Shown: positions 46,967 to 55,751 of the stretch, in pieces
How positions within the stretch are numbered: position 1 is the first letter of the stretch
How the letters are laid out: each line of letters starts with the position of its first letter
From: Anabaena sp. UHCC 0187
Lineage (GTDB): Bacteria; Cyanobacteriota; Cyanobacteriia; Cyanobacteriales; Nostocaceae
Length of the DNA stretch: 64,000 nt
NCBI RefSeq assembly: GCF_009712035.1
Contig: NZ_VILB01000009.1
Coordinates: 1-64,000, forward strand
Direction of reading: 5' to 3'
Made by a program: the position numbers and the translations under genes
The notes under the pieces: generated by a model
Told to the model about the DNA's origin: nothing
The model's input: only the letters and a program-made list of their open reading frames with translations
The model's database searches: none

Positions 46967-48811
46967 GTGTCAGACTCTTTGCCATTACGCGAGCATTATC
47001 TCGCTTTGATTGATAACATTATCGAAACCACTCTCAAGGGTAAGATTAGCTCTGTGGAGCAGGTTTATCAAATGTTACTCAAAGGTATTACTTCCGGGAC
47101 AGGGGAGGTGTTTGAGTTAGTTTTAAGCGATCGCTTGAATGCTCTACAATCTCAAGTAGACAACGAAACCGATGAACTGAAAAAAGCCAAGGCTACCCGG
47201 AGTTTACGCGCTGCTAAAACGATTCAAACTCAATGGCAACGGTGGCAAGAACAAAATAAAGCCACTGAAGCGATATCTTTATATATGCGCGAAATTACCA
47301 CAGCCCCCCCAGATGAGCGATTAACGGCTTTGTTGCGGGCTACCGATCCTAATTTGAAGTATCCCTTAAATGTGTCCCAGCTTCAACAGTTAGCTAAATC
47401 CTTACAACAATTTGCCAGTGCTAATCAAGATTTCCAAGAAATTGCTGACGGTATTAATCGTGGTATAGCTGCATGGCAAAAAATCCAAGGAAATTTACTT
47501 AATTGGATGTATGAACGCAAAAGTTCTTTAGGATTTGGCGGTGTACCCGGAGAAAATAGTCCTTGGGCAAGTTGGGCTAAAGTCGTAAATAGTGAAGTTC
47601 CCCAAGCGTTTTTTCATACCCTAGCCGTAGAACAATCAGCCTTAGAGTTTGCCCAAAAACAGCAGCAAATTAGTTTGAGTAATTGGGTAGAATTAGCAAT
47701 AGTTTTACAGCTTTTACAAAGAGGTTTAATTAATTGGTTTGACCAACAAGCTTATGATATTCAAGCAGGTCCTAAATTATCTATTTCCACATTTTTAACC
47801 TTTGCCGTAATTTGGAGTCAATTAGCCAGCGGTTTTCAAAATCAAGCAGCAATATATAGCAATGGTGCATCCCAAATCATGCTGCAAATTTTGCGAACCT
47901 TTGCCCAACGTCCTTATTTTCCTCTCTATGGGGGGATTTTTGCCTCTTTTTCTGGTAGTTATTTACGAGATGCTTTAGATTATTTAGATGCCCCCTTGCG
48001 TTCGGCAGAAGGTACTCAGGAAAAAGCCCGAATTTTGACATTGTTGGGTTATTCTCAGCGGGGTTTGGGCAGATATGATCGCTCCCTTGATTTTCATCAA
48101 CAAGCTGTAGAAATAGCCAGAAATTCCGGAGATAAAATCTGTGAAATTGCCAATCTTAACCACCTAAGCCGAACTTATGTGCAACAACAAAATTATGGTG
48201 AAGCAATTAATTACAGTCAACGGGCATTAATTTTTAGTAGACAAACTGGAGACAAAACTGGAGAAGCTAACGCTTTAGTCAACTTAGGTTATAGCGAAGT
48301 TATGCAAGCCAAGGAAACAGAAATTAGTGAACCTGAAGTTTATGAATCATCCATTAACTATTTAGAACAGGGTTTAAAACTAGCAGAAAAATTAAATGAT
48401 TTGCAAAGTCAAGCTTTATGTTTTAGTAGTTTAGGGATTGCTTATTTAGTTACCGGACAATATGCGACAGCAATTAAATATTTAGAAAATGCCTTTAGAG
48501 CATCCCAAGTTTCTGGTGATTTGTATTTACAAGGGAGGAATTTAGGATATTTAGCTGAAGCTAATTATCATATTGCTAATTATGAAAAAGCCAGTTATAC
48601 TGGTGGTCTGGGAATGTACCTGTTAGAACAGATTGCTTCTGATGAGTGGCGAAAACCTGCTGGTTTATTGACTATTATTAGAGGACAAATTGGTACAGAC
48701 AAATTTCAATTATTACTGCAACAAAATCGCCCCAAAATGATTGCCATTATTGGTGTTGATGGCTATGATTATATTCCTACATTGTTAGTGAAATATCAAG
48801 AAGAGATGTAA
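46967..48811 (+). CDS. TPR-repeat protein
   Basis: A 614-residue protein. Residues 1-330 are an all-helical region I do not recognise, including KLYLxxREITTAPPDE-like and WFDQQAYDIQAGPKLS segments. Residues 340-560 hold tetratricopeptide repeats: ILTLLGYSQRGLGRYDRSLD, CEIANLNHLSRTYVQQQNYG, GEANALVNLGYSEVMQAKET and SSLGIAYLVTGQYATAIKYL. Probably a scaffold protein. Start is a GTG at 46967. No partner genes adjacent. Confidence 0.85.
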   Translation: MSDSLPLREHYLALIDNIIETTLKGKISSVEQVYQMLLKGITSGTGEVFELVLSDRLNALQSQVDNETDELKKAKATRSLRAAKTIQTQWQRWQEQNKATEAISLYMREITTAPPDERLTALLRATDPNLKYPLNVSQLQQLAKSLQQFASANQDFQEIADGINRGIAAWQKIQGNLLNWMYERKSSLGFGGVPGENSPWASWAKVVNSEVPQAFFHTLAVEQSALEFAQKQQQISLSNWVELAIVLQLLQRGLINWFDQQAYDIQAGPKLSISTFLTFAVIWSQLASGFQNQAAIYSNGASQIMLQILRTFAQRPYFPLYGGIFASFSGSYLRDALDYLDAPLRSAEGTQEKARILTLLGYSQRGLGRYDRSLDFHQQAVEIARNSGDKICEIANLNHLSRTYVQQQNYGEAINYSQRALIFSRQTGDKTGEANALVNLGYSEVMQAKETEISEPEVYESSINYLEQGLKLAEKLNDLQSQALCFSSLGIAYLVTGQYATAIKYLENAFRASQVSGDLYLQGRNLGYLAEANYHIANYEKASYTGGLGMYLLEQIASDEWRKPAGLLTIIRGQIGTDKFQLLLQQNRPKMIAIIGVDGYDYIPTLLVKYQEEM

Positions 48812-48868
48812 TTGAAAATAAATCATAGATTTAAATTGCACAACTGGGACAGGCAAGACTTGTACTGA

Positions 48869-48930
48869 GCAGTTCGACAAGCTCACTGTAACACTTGTCG
48901 ATAGCGCAGCGTGGCGTTAGCCATAGTATG
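48869..48930. repeat. Short dispersed repeats after TPR gene
   Basis: Two adjoining palindromic motifs, GCAGTTCGACAAGCTCACTG and GATAGCGCAGCGTGGCGTTA, followed by GCCATAG, between convergent genes. The form is that of small dispersed repeats in Nostocales. Confidence 0.55.
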
Positions 48931-48976
48931 CCCGTCCCACAATGGTTTTATTTAAATATGGTGTGCATTTAGCTAA

Positions 48977-51658
48977 TTACTCCATTGCTTCATTTACAGG
49001 GAATCTATCAATCAATTGCATCGCCCGTTGAGCATTCCGCCGCAACATATCTGGTAAATTAGGAACATGAGGAATCTGGGATAATAAATCCAGGGTGCGG
49101 CGTAAAATTCGCACCACGTCCCCTTCATCTAAGGTGGTTTTCTCACATAATGCTTTCCACTCTACCCCTAATGCCCACTGTTCTACCAAGGAAATTAGAC
49201 TGATAAAACGAGTTTCCAAACCCACTGGTAAGGCTACCCCATGACGATACTGCACCTTTAATACAGAACGACGAATCGGTTGCAATGTTAGCCAAGCTGC
49301 ATCTGCTTCTGGAGATAGATTAAAGTCAACCTTAGTATCTGGACGAGGGCTTTCAGTCACCAAAGCGGCTATTACTGCTGCTAAGTTATGGGGACCAATA
49401 TTATCTAACTCTCCACTGGACAGAACTAAACCTAACCACAATTCATTCTCACCCCGAATAGCCGCAGCAATTTGTCCTAATTTTGTGGGGACTAAACTAT
49501 CTAAACATTCAAAGGATTGCAAGATTTCAATTAAACAGAGAAACTCTTCCCAATATCTTTGGGATTGTAATGATACTTGCTCTTGTAAATGTTCAAGTTC
49601 TGCTTCTAATTCGACACAACGCGCTCTATTTTTAAATATTTTGGCAATATTCCCCGATTTATAAATGGGATGGGTTTCTAACTGTTCTTGAACCGCAGTT
49701 AAGCGACTGAGTTGCTCCTGTACCTCTGTCGGTAGATGGTTAAATTCTTCAGGATTGGGTATACTCTGAGCGATCGCAATGGTGCTTTCATCACCACGGA
49801 TTGATTGTCCTCGTTTCAAGCTCAATTCTGAAGGTGGTATTAGCTCCGCTGGAACTTCTACCCGTGGCATTTCCGCATACATATCTAATATGTCTGCTGA
49901 AGTTGCTACATACCAACGGTTATTTTGCCCTAGGCAGACAAAGTAAGAGGTTTCACCCACACTCACAGCTTTGTCAACCAACACTACTGTTATCGGTAGG
50001 GGTGACATAGCGTTTCTGTCGTTGAGACTCAACATAGTTCCAGATATGGCAAAATCTAGCATCATTGCCAATTGTGCCTGTCTATCTTCCTGTGCTTGTT
50101 CTTGCAAGGTTTTGAAAATTTGCCGTTCTACTTTCAGCCGTTGACGCAATTTTTCATATTGCATCAATTCATTTTCATCAATAGCTGCCAATTGTGACTG
50201 AATTTGCGATAATTGTCCTTGAACTTGCGCCAGTTCTTCAAAATCTGGTTGCAAATGCAAGTTGGACATATATTGTCCAAAACTCCGTTCTATCAGTTCT
50301 CTGGCTTTTTCTATGGTGTGAGTTTGCAGCAGGTTCAATACCATGCCGTAACTGGGTGTAAACTGACTAACTAAAGGATCAGCCTTAGATGTAGCTAAAT
50401 ATGACGCTTCTTTTGCTCCTTCAAAGGGTGTCTGCAATGTCACTACATAACCTTGTAGATCCATGCCTCGACGACCAGCCCGTCCTGCCATTTGCAGGAA
50501 TTCCGAGGCATTGAGTAAGCGGTGTCCATTATCAGTCCGCTTAGACAAAGTAGAAATTACTGTTGTCCGGGCGGGCATATTAATTCCCGCTGCTAAGGTT
50601 TCCGTAGCAAATACGACTTTAATTAGTCCCTGTTGAAATAGTTCTTCGACTAATCCTTTCCATGCTGGTAAGATGCCGGCATGATGGGCAGCTATGCCTC
50701 GATACAGTGGGGCAACTTGTCCAGCCCTACCAGCATCGGGATTTTTGCGTAAAAATTCATCAATCTGTTGCCGCAGGATTTGGGATTCATCATTATTAAC
50801 TAACCATAAATCACCAACCTCTTCAACGGCTTTATCACAACCCCGACGACTGAAAATAAAGTAAATCGCGGGGAGCATATCCCGTTCTTGGAGTTGGCTC
50901 AGGGTATAAATAATACCGGGCGGTTCTGGTCTACCAGCTTTGCCTTTTTCCCAATATCCTTTTTTCGCCTTTTTGACTAAGCGGGGATTAATTTTGGTAT
51001 TGGTTTCATTTAATAACGGAAATAATCCTTTGGGATTACAAAAGTTAAATTCTAAGGGAACGGGGCGAAAATCCGAGTAAATTAGGTCTGTTGGCCCATG
51101 AACATGATTTAACCAACTGGTAAGTTGATCACTGTTGGCAACGGTAGCGGAAAGGGCTACAAGTTGGACGGCACGGGGACAGTAGATAATTGATTCTTCC
51201 CACACTGTACCCCGTTGGCGATCATTCATGTAGTGGCACTCATCTAGCACCACAGCCTCAACATCTGTCAAGGAGATCCCGATTTGTCCTATGGGTGTAC
51301 CATAGAGCATATTGCGGAAAATTTCTGTGGTCATGACCAAAATTGGTGCATCCCTGTGAATGGAAGCGTCTCCGGTGAGGAGTCCAACTTGATCAAAGCC
51401 AAATTTTTCGCGGAAGTCTCGAAGTTTTTGATTAGATAACGCCTTGAGGGGAGTGGTGTAAAACACCCGTTTCCCGCGAGATAAGGCGCGATAGATAGCA
51501 TATTCCCCGATGAGGGTCTTTCCTGAACCTGTGGGCGCACAGACAACTACTGAACGGTCAGCATTGAGGGAGGCGATCGCTTCTTTCTGGAATTGATCTA
51601 ATTCAAAGGGGAATATTGACTCAATGTCAATTTCATTAGCGAAGGGAGAATAATTCAC
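48977..51658 (-). CDS. Ski2/Mtr4-like RNA helicase
   Basis: An 893-residue SF2 helicase. Core motifs: VVCAPTGSGKTLIGEYAIYR (Walker A), TTPLKALSNQKLRDF, AVVLDECHYMNDRQRG (DECH), VALSATVANSDQL, VFATETLAAGINMPARTTVI and QMAGRAGRRGMD (motif VI). A long insert with coiled-coil and a C-terminal helical DSHCT-like domain (RRTLDLLSQIPHVPNLPDML) place it in the Ski2/Mtr4 group, which in eukaryotes feeds RNA to the exosome. Full-length cyanobacterial form; ATG at 51658. RNA turnover role inferred from the family. Confidence 0.92.
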   Translation of the reverse strand: MNYSPFANEIDIESIFPFELDQFQKEAIASLNADRSVVVCAPTGSGKTLIGEYAIYRALSRGKRVFYTTPLKALSNQKLRDFREKFGFDQVGLLTGDASIHRDAPILVMTTEIFRNMLYGTPIGQIGISLTDVEAVVLDECHYMNDRQRGTVWEESIIYCPRAVQLVALSATVANSDQLTSWLNHVHGPTDLIYSDFRPVPLEFNFCNPKGLFPLLNETNTKINPRLVKKAKKGYWEKGKAGRPEPPGIIYTLSQLQERDMLPAIYFIFSRRGCDKAVEEVGDLWLVNNDESQILRQQIDEFLRKNPDAGRAGQVAPLYRGIAAHHAGILPAWKGLVEELFQQGLIKVVFATETLAAGINMPARTTVISTLSKRTDNGHRLLNASEFLQMAGRAGRRGMDLQGYVVTLQTPFEGAKEASYLATSKADPLVSQFTPSYGMVLNLLQTHTIEKARELIERSFGQYMSNLHLQPDFEELAQVQGQLSQIQSQLAAIDENELMQYEKLRQRLKVERQIFKTLQEQAQEDRQAQLAMMLDFAISGTMLSLNDRNAMSPLPITVVLVDKAVSVGETSYFVCLGQNNRWYVATSADILDMYAEMPRVEVPAELIPPSELSLKRGQSIRGDESTIAIAQSIPNPEEFNHLPTEVQEQLSRLTAVQEQLETHPIYKSGNIAKIFKNRARCVELEAELEHLQEQVSLQSQRYWEEFLCLIEILQSFECLDSLVPTKLGQIAAAIRGENELWLGLVLSSGELDNIGPHNLAAVIAALVTESPRPDTKVDFNLSPEADAAWLTLQPIRRSVLKVQYRHGVALPVGLETRFISLISLVEQWALGVEWKALCEKTTLDEGDVVRILRRTLDLLSQIPHVPNLPDMLRRNAQRAMQLIDRFPVNEAME

Positions 51659-51927
51659 TCAATCATAATTTACAAGCAGACTATCCACTATCATAACGTG
51701 ATTAGTGATTTGCTACGTTGAGAGGAAAAGCCCAAGTTGTGAAGGGATGACTGAGCTTTTTTTAATTACTTTACTATTTCAGCAATTTTGCGGAGAACTT
51801 GACAGGCAGATTCTAATTCGCTTTGGTTGGATAGTGGGGCTTTGCTCACCAGAGGCAATTATCTTTTGTTTATTCTCTTGTCAAGAGCTAAAATGCTTGT
51901 CATGCAAGCTCAATCAAAGATTATTAT
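51659..51927. other. Leader region of restriction-modification operon
   Basis: 270 bases between the divergent helicase and endonuclease genes. Contains a stretch that reads on the minus strand (51766-51849) as a short helical tail, possibly a gene relic, but nothing I can name. Promoter presumably here. Confidence 0.4.
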
Positions 51928-52959
51928 ATGCCGAATTACGCTAGAGACATAACTACTTTACAGTCCTACGCTGCAATGTGGTGGACTGAAAGTTTAAAGG
52001 ATGAAAATGCGACAATAAGTGTTATTCCTAGATTACTTGAGACACAAGAAGATTTCATTTCAATTTTACAATTGAGTAAAAAGAACCCCATGCAAGTCTT
52101 CGAGCTTGTCGAAGCAGCGAAGTTTCCCGCAAACTTATTCCTAAAACACTTGGTTATTATTTCGGACTATGGTGGTGAACCCATTCAAAGACTGGGAAAA
52201 AGTTTCACAGATATTTTTACTAAAAGAGATAAGACGGGTAAACCAGTCATGGATTATGTCTGGAGAGGAACAAATTACCAGTATGTCTTTGAGTCAATGC
52301 CCGTCAAAGGTTTAGGTAATGAAAAGCTTGATATTGATGGAAATGGGTTGCAATCAGATAAACCTTTTGACAGCCTTAAACGTGACATGACGATGATTTT
52401 GCTTCATGCCAGCACTTCTGATGTATCCGAACAAGCTGGTTTAGAGGTTTGTCTTCTGGGTTCTTTGCTTGGTGATGAAGCTGGTTTAGAGCGTCATATA
52501 AAGCAAAGATATATAGTTGTCAGTCGAATAACAGGTGGTGCAAATGCAAATTCTTTAGGACAATTAGCACAACGTTACATTGTCAAGTACCTGAAAGAAA
52601 AATTGGGAAATGAATTCAATATTACCAGTAATGGATCAATTATATTGCAGGGTTATGGTAAAACCACTGGAATGCCCTTTGATGTAGTTGTCACGAAAGG
52701 AGGTAAAAGTGTGGGAATTGAAGTTAGTTTTCAAGTAACAACCAACAGCACAATAGAAAGAAAAGCAGGACAAGCAGCCGAAAGACAAGCTCTGATCAAC
52801 GCTGCTGGTCACAAAATAGCCTATGTTATTGATGGGGCTGGAAATTTCCAACGCTCTGCTGCTATCTCTACAATTTGCAAGCATAGCCATTGTACAGTTG
52901 CCTATTCTGATAGTGAGTTTGACATTTTAGCTGATTTTTTGCGTGAGAGTTTGCCATGA
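51928..52959 (+). CDS. Restriction endonuclease, type II-like
   Basis: A 343-residue protein directly upstream of, and overlapping, a C5-cytosine methyltransferase. The nuclease-like core appears to be Asp252 (MPFDVVVTKG) and Glu265 in VGIEVSFQVTT, a PD-(D/E)XK pattern with a non-Lys third position, followed by a helix rich in charged residues. The N-terminal half includes GKPVMDYVWRGTNYQYVFES and is unfamiliar. I infer restriction activity from position. Start ATG 51928; it ends in an ATGA overlap with the methyltransferase. The recognition site is unknown. Confidence 0.75.
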   Translation: MPNYARDITTLQSYAAMWWTESLKDENATISVIPRLLETQEDFISILQLSKKNPMQVFELVEAAKFPANLFLKHLVIISDYGGEPIQRLGKSFTDIFTKRDKTGKPVMDYVWRGTNYQYVFESMPVKGLGNEKLDIDGNGLQSDKPFDSLKRDMTMILLHASTSDVSEQAGLEVCLLGSLLGDEAGLERHIKQRYIVVSRITGGANANSLGQLAQRYIVKYLKEKLGNEFNITSNGSIILQGYGKTTGMPFDVVVTKGGKSVGIEVSFQVTTNSTIERKAGQAAERQALINAAGHKIAYVIDGAGNFQRSAAISTICKHSHCTVAYSDSEFDILADFLRESLP

Positions 52960-54275
52960 TTCGTTTTATTGATCTTTTTGCAGGTATTGGTGGAATGCGC
53001 CTCGGTTTTCAGCAAGCGTGTGATGTTTTGGGCATAGAATCTCAATGTGTACTTAGCTCTGAAATTGATAAAAAAGCTATTGAAACTTATATACTAAACT
53101 TTGATGATAAACCGACTGGAGACATCCGAGAAATTGATCTAATACCTGAATTTGATTTTATGCTTGCTGGTTTTCCCTGCCAATCTTTCTCGTATGCGGG
53201 TAAACAACAAGGCTTTGGAGATACCAGAGGAACGCTCTTTTTTGAAATTGAAAGACTACTAAAAATTCATAAACCACAAGGTTTTATGCTTGAAAATGTC
53301 CGTGGTTTAACAACACATGATCAAGGTAGAACCTTTAAAACAATTATTCATGCTTTGGAACAAATTGGTTACGGTGTTCATTATCTTTTACTCAACAGTA
53401 GTAAATTTGGTGTACCACAGAATCGTGTTCGTATATACATATTAGGGCTACTTGGTAAAAAGCCAATAATTACACTTATGTCAGATAGAGGTGCTACTGA
53501 CTCTCATACTTTTAAGAAACAGCAACATCAGCTAAGTCTTTTTGATCATACTGATGCAGTTATCAAGGTTAAACATATTCTGGAAAAAAAATGTTCTGAA
53601 AATTATTATCTCTCAAAACAATTTGAACAGCAACTTTTTGATGCTGTAGATGGTCAATTTGAAAAACTTCATGGTATTCGGCTTATTGACTTTCGTGGAG
53701 GCAATTCTATCCATTCTTGGCATTTAGGTATTAAAGGCAAGTGTACGCAGGATGAGCGTGATTTTATGGATGCCTTAATATCCCATAGAAGGCATAAAAA
53801 ATTCGGTGATCACCAAGATGGTAAAAGCTTAACTATAGAACAAATTAAGACATTTTTCGATCATGAAAATATCGAAAATATTATTAATTCACTCATGGAA
53901 AAAAAATATCTTAAAGAAATGAATGAAAGGTATAATCCTGTGAGTGGAAATATGTCTTTTGAAGTTTTTAAATTTCTCGATCCAGAGAGTATTTCCATAA
54001 CCCTGACATCATCAGATGCGAATAAGTTGGGTGTAGTCCAAAATGGGCGACCCAGAAGAATAACGCCTCGTGAATGTGCAAGATTACAAGGCTTTCCAGA
54101 GTCTTATATTCTTCATTCAGATGATAGTGCAACGTATAAACAATTTGGTAATGCTGTAAGTGTGCCTGTAATTCAAGCAATTTTAGAGGACTTCATAGCA
54201 AATAATACTCTCACAAAAGTAACTTTTTGTTCTCCTGCGATAGCTCCGCTCGCGGAAGGCAACACATCCAGGTAA
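52956..54275 (+). CDS. C5-cytosine DNA methyltransferase
   Basis: A 439-residue m5C methyltransferase. Motif I FIDLFAGIGGMRLGF, motif IV GFPCQSFSYAGKQQ with catalytic Cys75, motif VI MLENVRGL, motif VIII PQNRVRIYILG, motif IX RRITPRECARLQGFP and motif X YKQFGNAVSVPVI are all present, with a target-recognition region between about 190 and 340 (e.g. FRGGNSIHSWHLGIKGK). Partner of the upstream endonuclease. The last about 15 residues, after IANNTLTKV, derive from a dispersed palindrome at 54237-54260, so the natural C-terminus may have been replaced. Confidence 0.95.
   Translation: MIRFIDLFAGIGGMRLGFQQACDVLGIESQCVLSSEIDKKAIETYILNFDDKPTGDIREIDLIPEFDFMLAGFPCQSFSYAGKQQGFGDTRGTLFFEIERLLKIHKPQGFMLENVRGLTTHDQGRTFKTIIHALEQIGYGVHYLLLNSSKFGVPQNRVRIYILGLLGKKPIITLMSDRGATDSHTFKKQQHQLSLFDHTDAVIKVKHILEKKCSENYYLSKQFEQQLFDAVDGQFEKLHGIRLIDFRGGNSIHSWHLGIKGKCTQDERDFMDALISHRRHKKFGDHQDGKSLTIEQIKTFFDHENIENIINSLMEKKYLKEMNERYNPVSGNMSFEVFKFLDPESISITLTSSDANKLGVVQNGRPRRITPRECARLQGFPESYILHSDDSATYKQFGNAVSVPVIQAILEDFIANNTLTKVTFCSPAIAPLAEGNTSR
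54237..54260. repeat. Palindromic repeat at island junction
   Basis: TGCGATAGCTCCGCTCGCGG followed by AAGGC. It forms the 3' end of the methyltransferase frame on one side and the exact point where the hicB fragment stops on the other. Similar in form to the 29-base element at 10532, though a different sequence. Confidence 0.65.
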
Positions 54276-54338
54276 ATCTGGAATGTATGCAGAATAGTTA
54301 CTACCTGCCCACTCGTAAACTACTGCATAGTTTTTCAT
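54258..54338 (-). pseudogene. hicB antitoxin fragment
   Basis: The minus strand encodes MKNYAVVYEWAGSNYSAYIP, then DLPGCVA, the N-terminal half of a HicB-family antitoxin, with GGAGG 7 bases before the ATG at 54338. It is cut off abruptly at the palindromic repeat, after which the frame is unrelated. HicB antitoxins pair with HicA; no hicA is present here, so this is a gene remnant. Confidence 0.75.
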
Positions 54339-54402
54339 CGCTTGTCCTCCAGTTGTGCTTGAGAGAAAATGCTCACATTGAGCGCAAAAGCACAAGTTGT
54401 GA

Positions 54403-54531
54403 GGTCAAGGACAAGTTGCTGAAAATCTTGCTAATATCTCTGCTCAAGAAATTAGTATTCCTACCATTGTTCTTTTTGAATTACAAGTTGGCATTGCTAA
54501 GTCCACTTCACCCGCAAAAGCGCAAACTTGA
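54403..54531 (+). pseudogene. vapC (PIN-domain) toxin fragment
   Basis: An open stretch of 42 codons without a start: VAENLANISAQEISIPTIVL, then FELQVGIAKSTSPAKAQT before a TGA at 54529. The ISIPTIVLFELxxGIAKS pattern is the central part of VapC-type PIN toxins. The N-terminus with the first acidic residue and the C-terminus with the last acidic residues are missing. It lies directly before the VWA-system genes. Confidence 0.75.
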
Positions 54532-54584
54532 AGACTCTTTGTGTGATAATTCTGATACACATTATTTAATGGGCTATAGGGTTT

Positions 54585-55733
54585 GTGACTTTGACAAAAA
54601 TTACCCCTGGACAACCACTGACTGATACGCAAAGAAATGGCTTACAGTTAGTATCCCTGTGGGGTGGGGGTAAACGTGATGTTGTTTTAGCTATTGATGT
54701 CACGGAAAGTGTAGGTTTAAATGATCAAGGCCGGATTCGTTTACGTCAGATAGTGGCAGACAGTCTCAAACCTGGTGATTCTGTTTATGTTGTTCCCTTT
54801 GCTCAAAATTTAGTTTTTGATGAGATTATATCTGTTGAAAATCCATTAGGAAAACCTATATATTTTAGAGATAAAAATTCAGAAAATATTAATAAAGTAT
54901 TAGCAAAAATTCCTTTTAATTCTGACCCTAACCGCTATGGAACAGATATTCAAAGAGCAGAGTTAACAGTATATCAAGGTATTGCCCAGATTAATCAAAA
55001 TCGAGTTTCCAACAATCAACCAATTAAGCCGCAATCGGTTGTTTGGATTACTGATGCACCGTTATCTACTAAACCAGGAATTACTTCCGAAGTTTGGATA
55101 GAAACTCCTGCTAATAGTCCTTTCAGAATTGCGACATCACCGGAAAGTCAGGAAAGACAGGGTTGGATTAAGGCTTTATCATTCAAAGAGCGATCGCTCA
55201 TCATTAAAAACCAAGATAATAAAGATTATAAACTATCTGTAGTAGACCTTAATCCTACAGTTCAAGAAATTTGCACACCAGCACCAGGAGGACAAGAAAC
55301 TTGTTTAGTTAATCCTTATTTATTCAAACAGCTATGGCTGCCTAGTTTAATTTTATTATTAATATTTGCATCAATGGTAGGGAGTATATTAAAATATGCT
55401 AAATTACAGAAAAAATGGGATTTACGAGTCAAGCTTGAAAGTAATGGAGAATATGAAGAACAAATATGTAGACTACCCAACAATAAAAAAATCGCCATTG
55501 GTGAATATGATCCTAGCTGTGTAGATTCTATTGACTGTCCAGGTGGAGAAATCAGAGCTTATTTAGAACGGAAAGGAGAAAAACTTTATTTAGTTCCCAA
55601 GGAAGATACAAAAATTCAACTTAACAACAGAAAAGTTACATCACGAACTCTCATATCAAGTGCTAATTTTACTCTAAATTGTCCAGATTCACGCCAAAAA
55701 GACTACGAAATATCTATCAAAATCAAGAAATAG
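54585..55733 (+). CDS. VWA protein with membrane anchor, system gene 1
   Basis: A 382-residue protein. Residues 30-225 are a von Willebrand A-like domain with a MIDAS motif Asp38-x-Thr40-x-Ser42 (LAIDVTES), GTDIQRAELT near 119 and VVWITDAPL near 152. Cys230 and Cys240 could form a disulfide, implying this part is outside the cytoplasm. One membrane helix (250-270, LILLLIFASMVGSILKYA) leads to a cytoplasmic tail that resembles an FHA-like beta domain (KKIAIGEYDPS, IQLNNRKV). Only a GTG at 54585 serves as start and no signal peptide precedes it, so the gene may have lost its 5' end. 18 bases before gene 2. Confidence 0.75.
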   Translation: MTLTKITPGQPLTDTQRNGLQLVSLWGGGKRDVVLAIDVTESVGLNDQGRIRLRQIVADSLKPGDSVYVVPFAQNLVFDEIISVENPLGKPIYFRDKNSENINKVLAKIPFNSDPNRYGTDIQRAELTVYQGIAQINQNRVSNNQPIKPQSVVWITDAPLSTKPGITSEVWIETPANSPFRIATSPESQERQGWIKALSFKERSLIIKNQDNKDYKLSVVDLNPTVQEICTPAPGGQETCLVNPYLFKQLWLPSLILLLIFASMVGSILKYAKLQKKWDLRVKLESNGEYEEQICRLPNNKKIAIGEYDPSCVDSIDCPGGEIRAYLERKGEKLYLVPKEDTKIQLNNRKVTSRTLISSANFTLNCPDSRQKDYEISIKIKK

Positions 55734-55751
55734 TTTATAGGAGAAAAATCC

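Noticed and set aside
51766-51849. Minus-strand gene relic before the endonuclease
   Set aside because: It reads as VSKAPLSNQSELESACQV and then LRKIAEIVK, like a helical protein tail, but is only 27 codons with no recognised family; too weak to annotate.
52085-52125. Dispersed palindrome inside the endonuclease gene
   Set aside because: CTTCGAGCTTGTCGAAGCAG looks palindromic, but the encoded FELVEAAKF reads as natural helix sequence and I have no paralogue without it, so insertion cannot be supported.
54227-54625. 132-residue plus-strand ORF
   Set aside because: It runs out of frame across the hicB and vapC remnants and contains no recognisable domain; it is a shadow of the debris.
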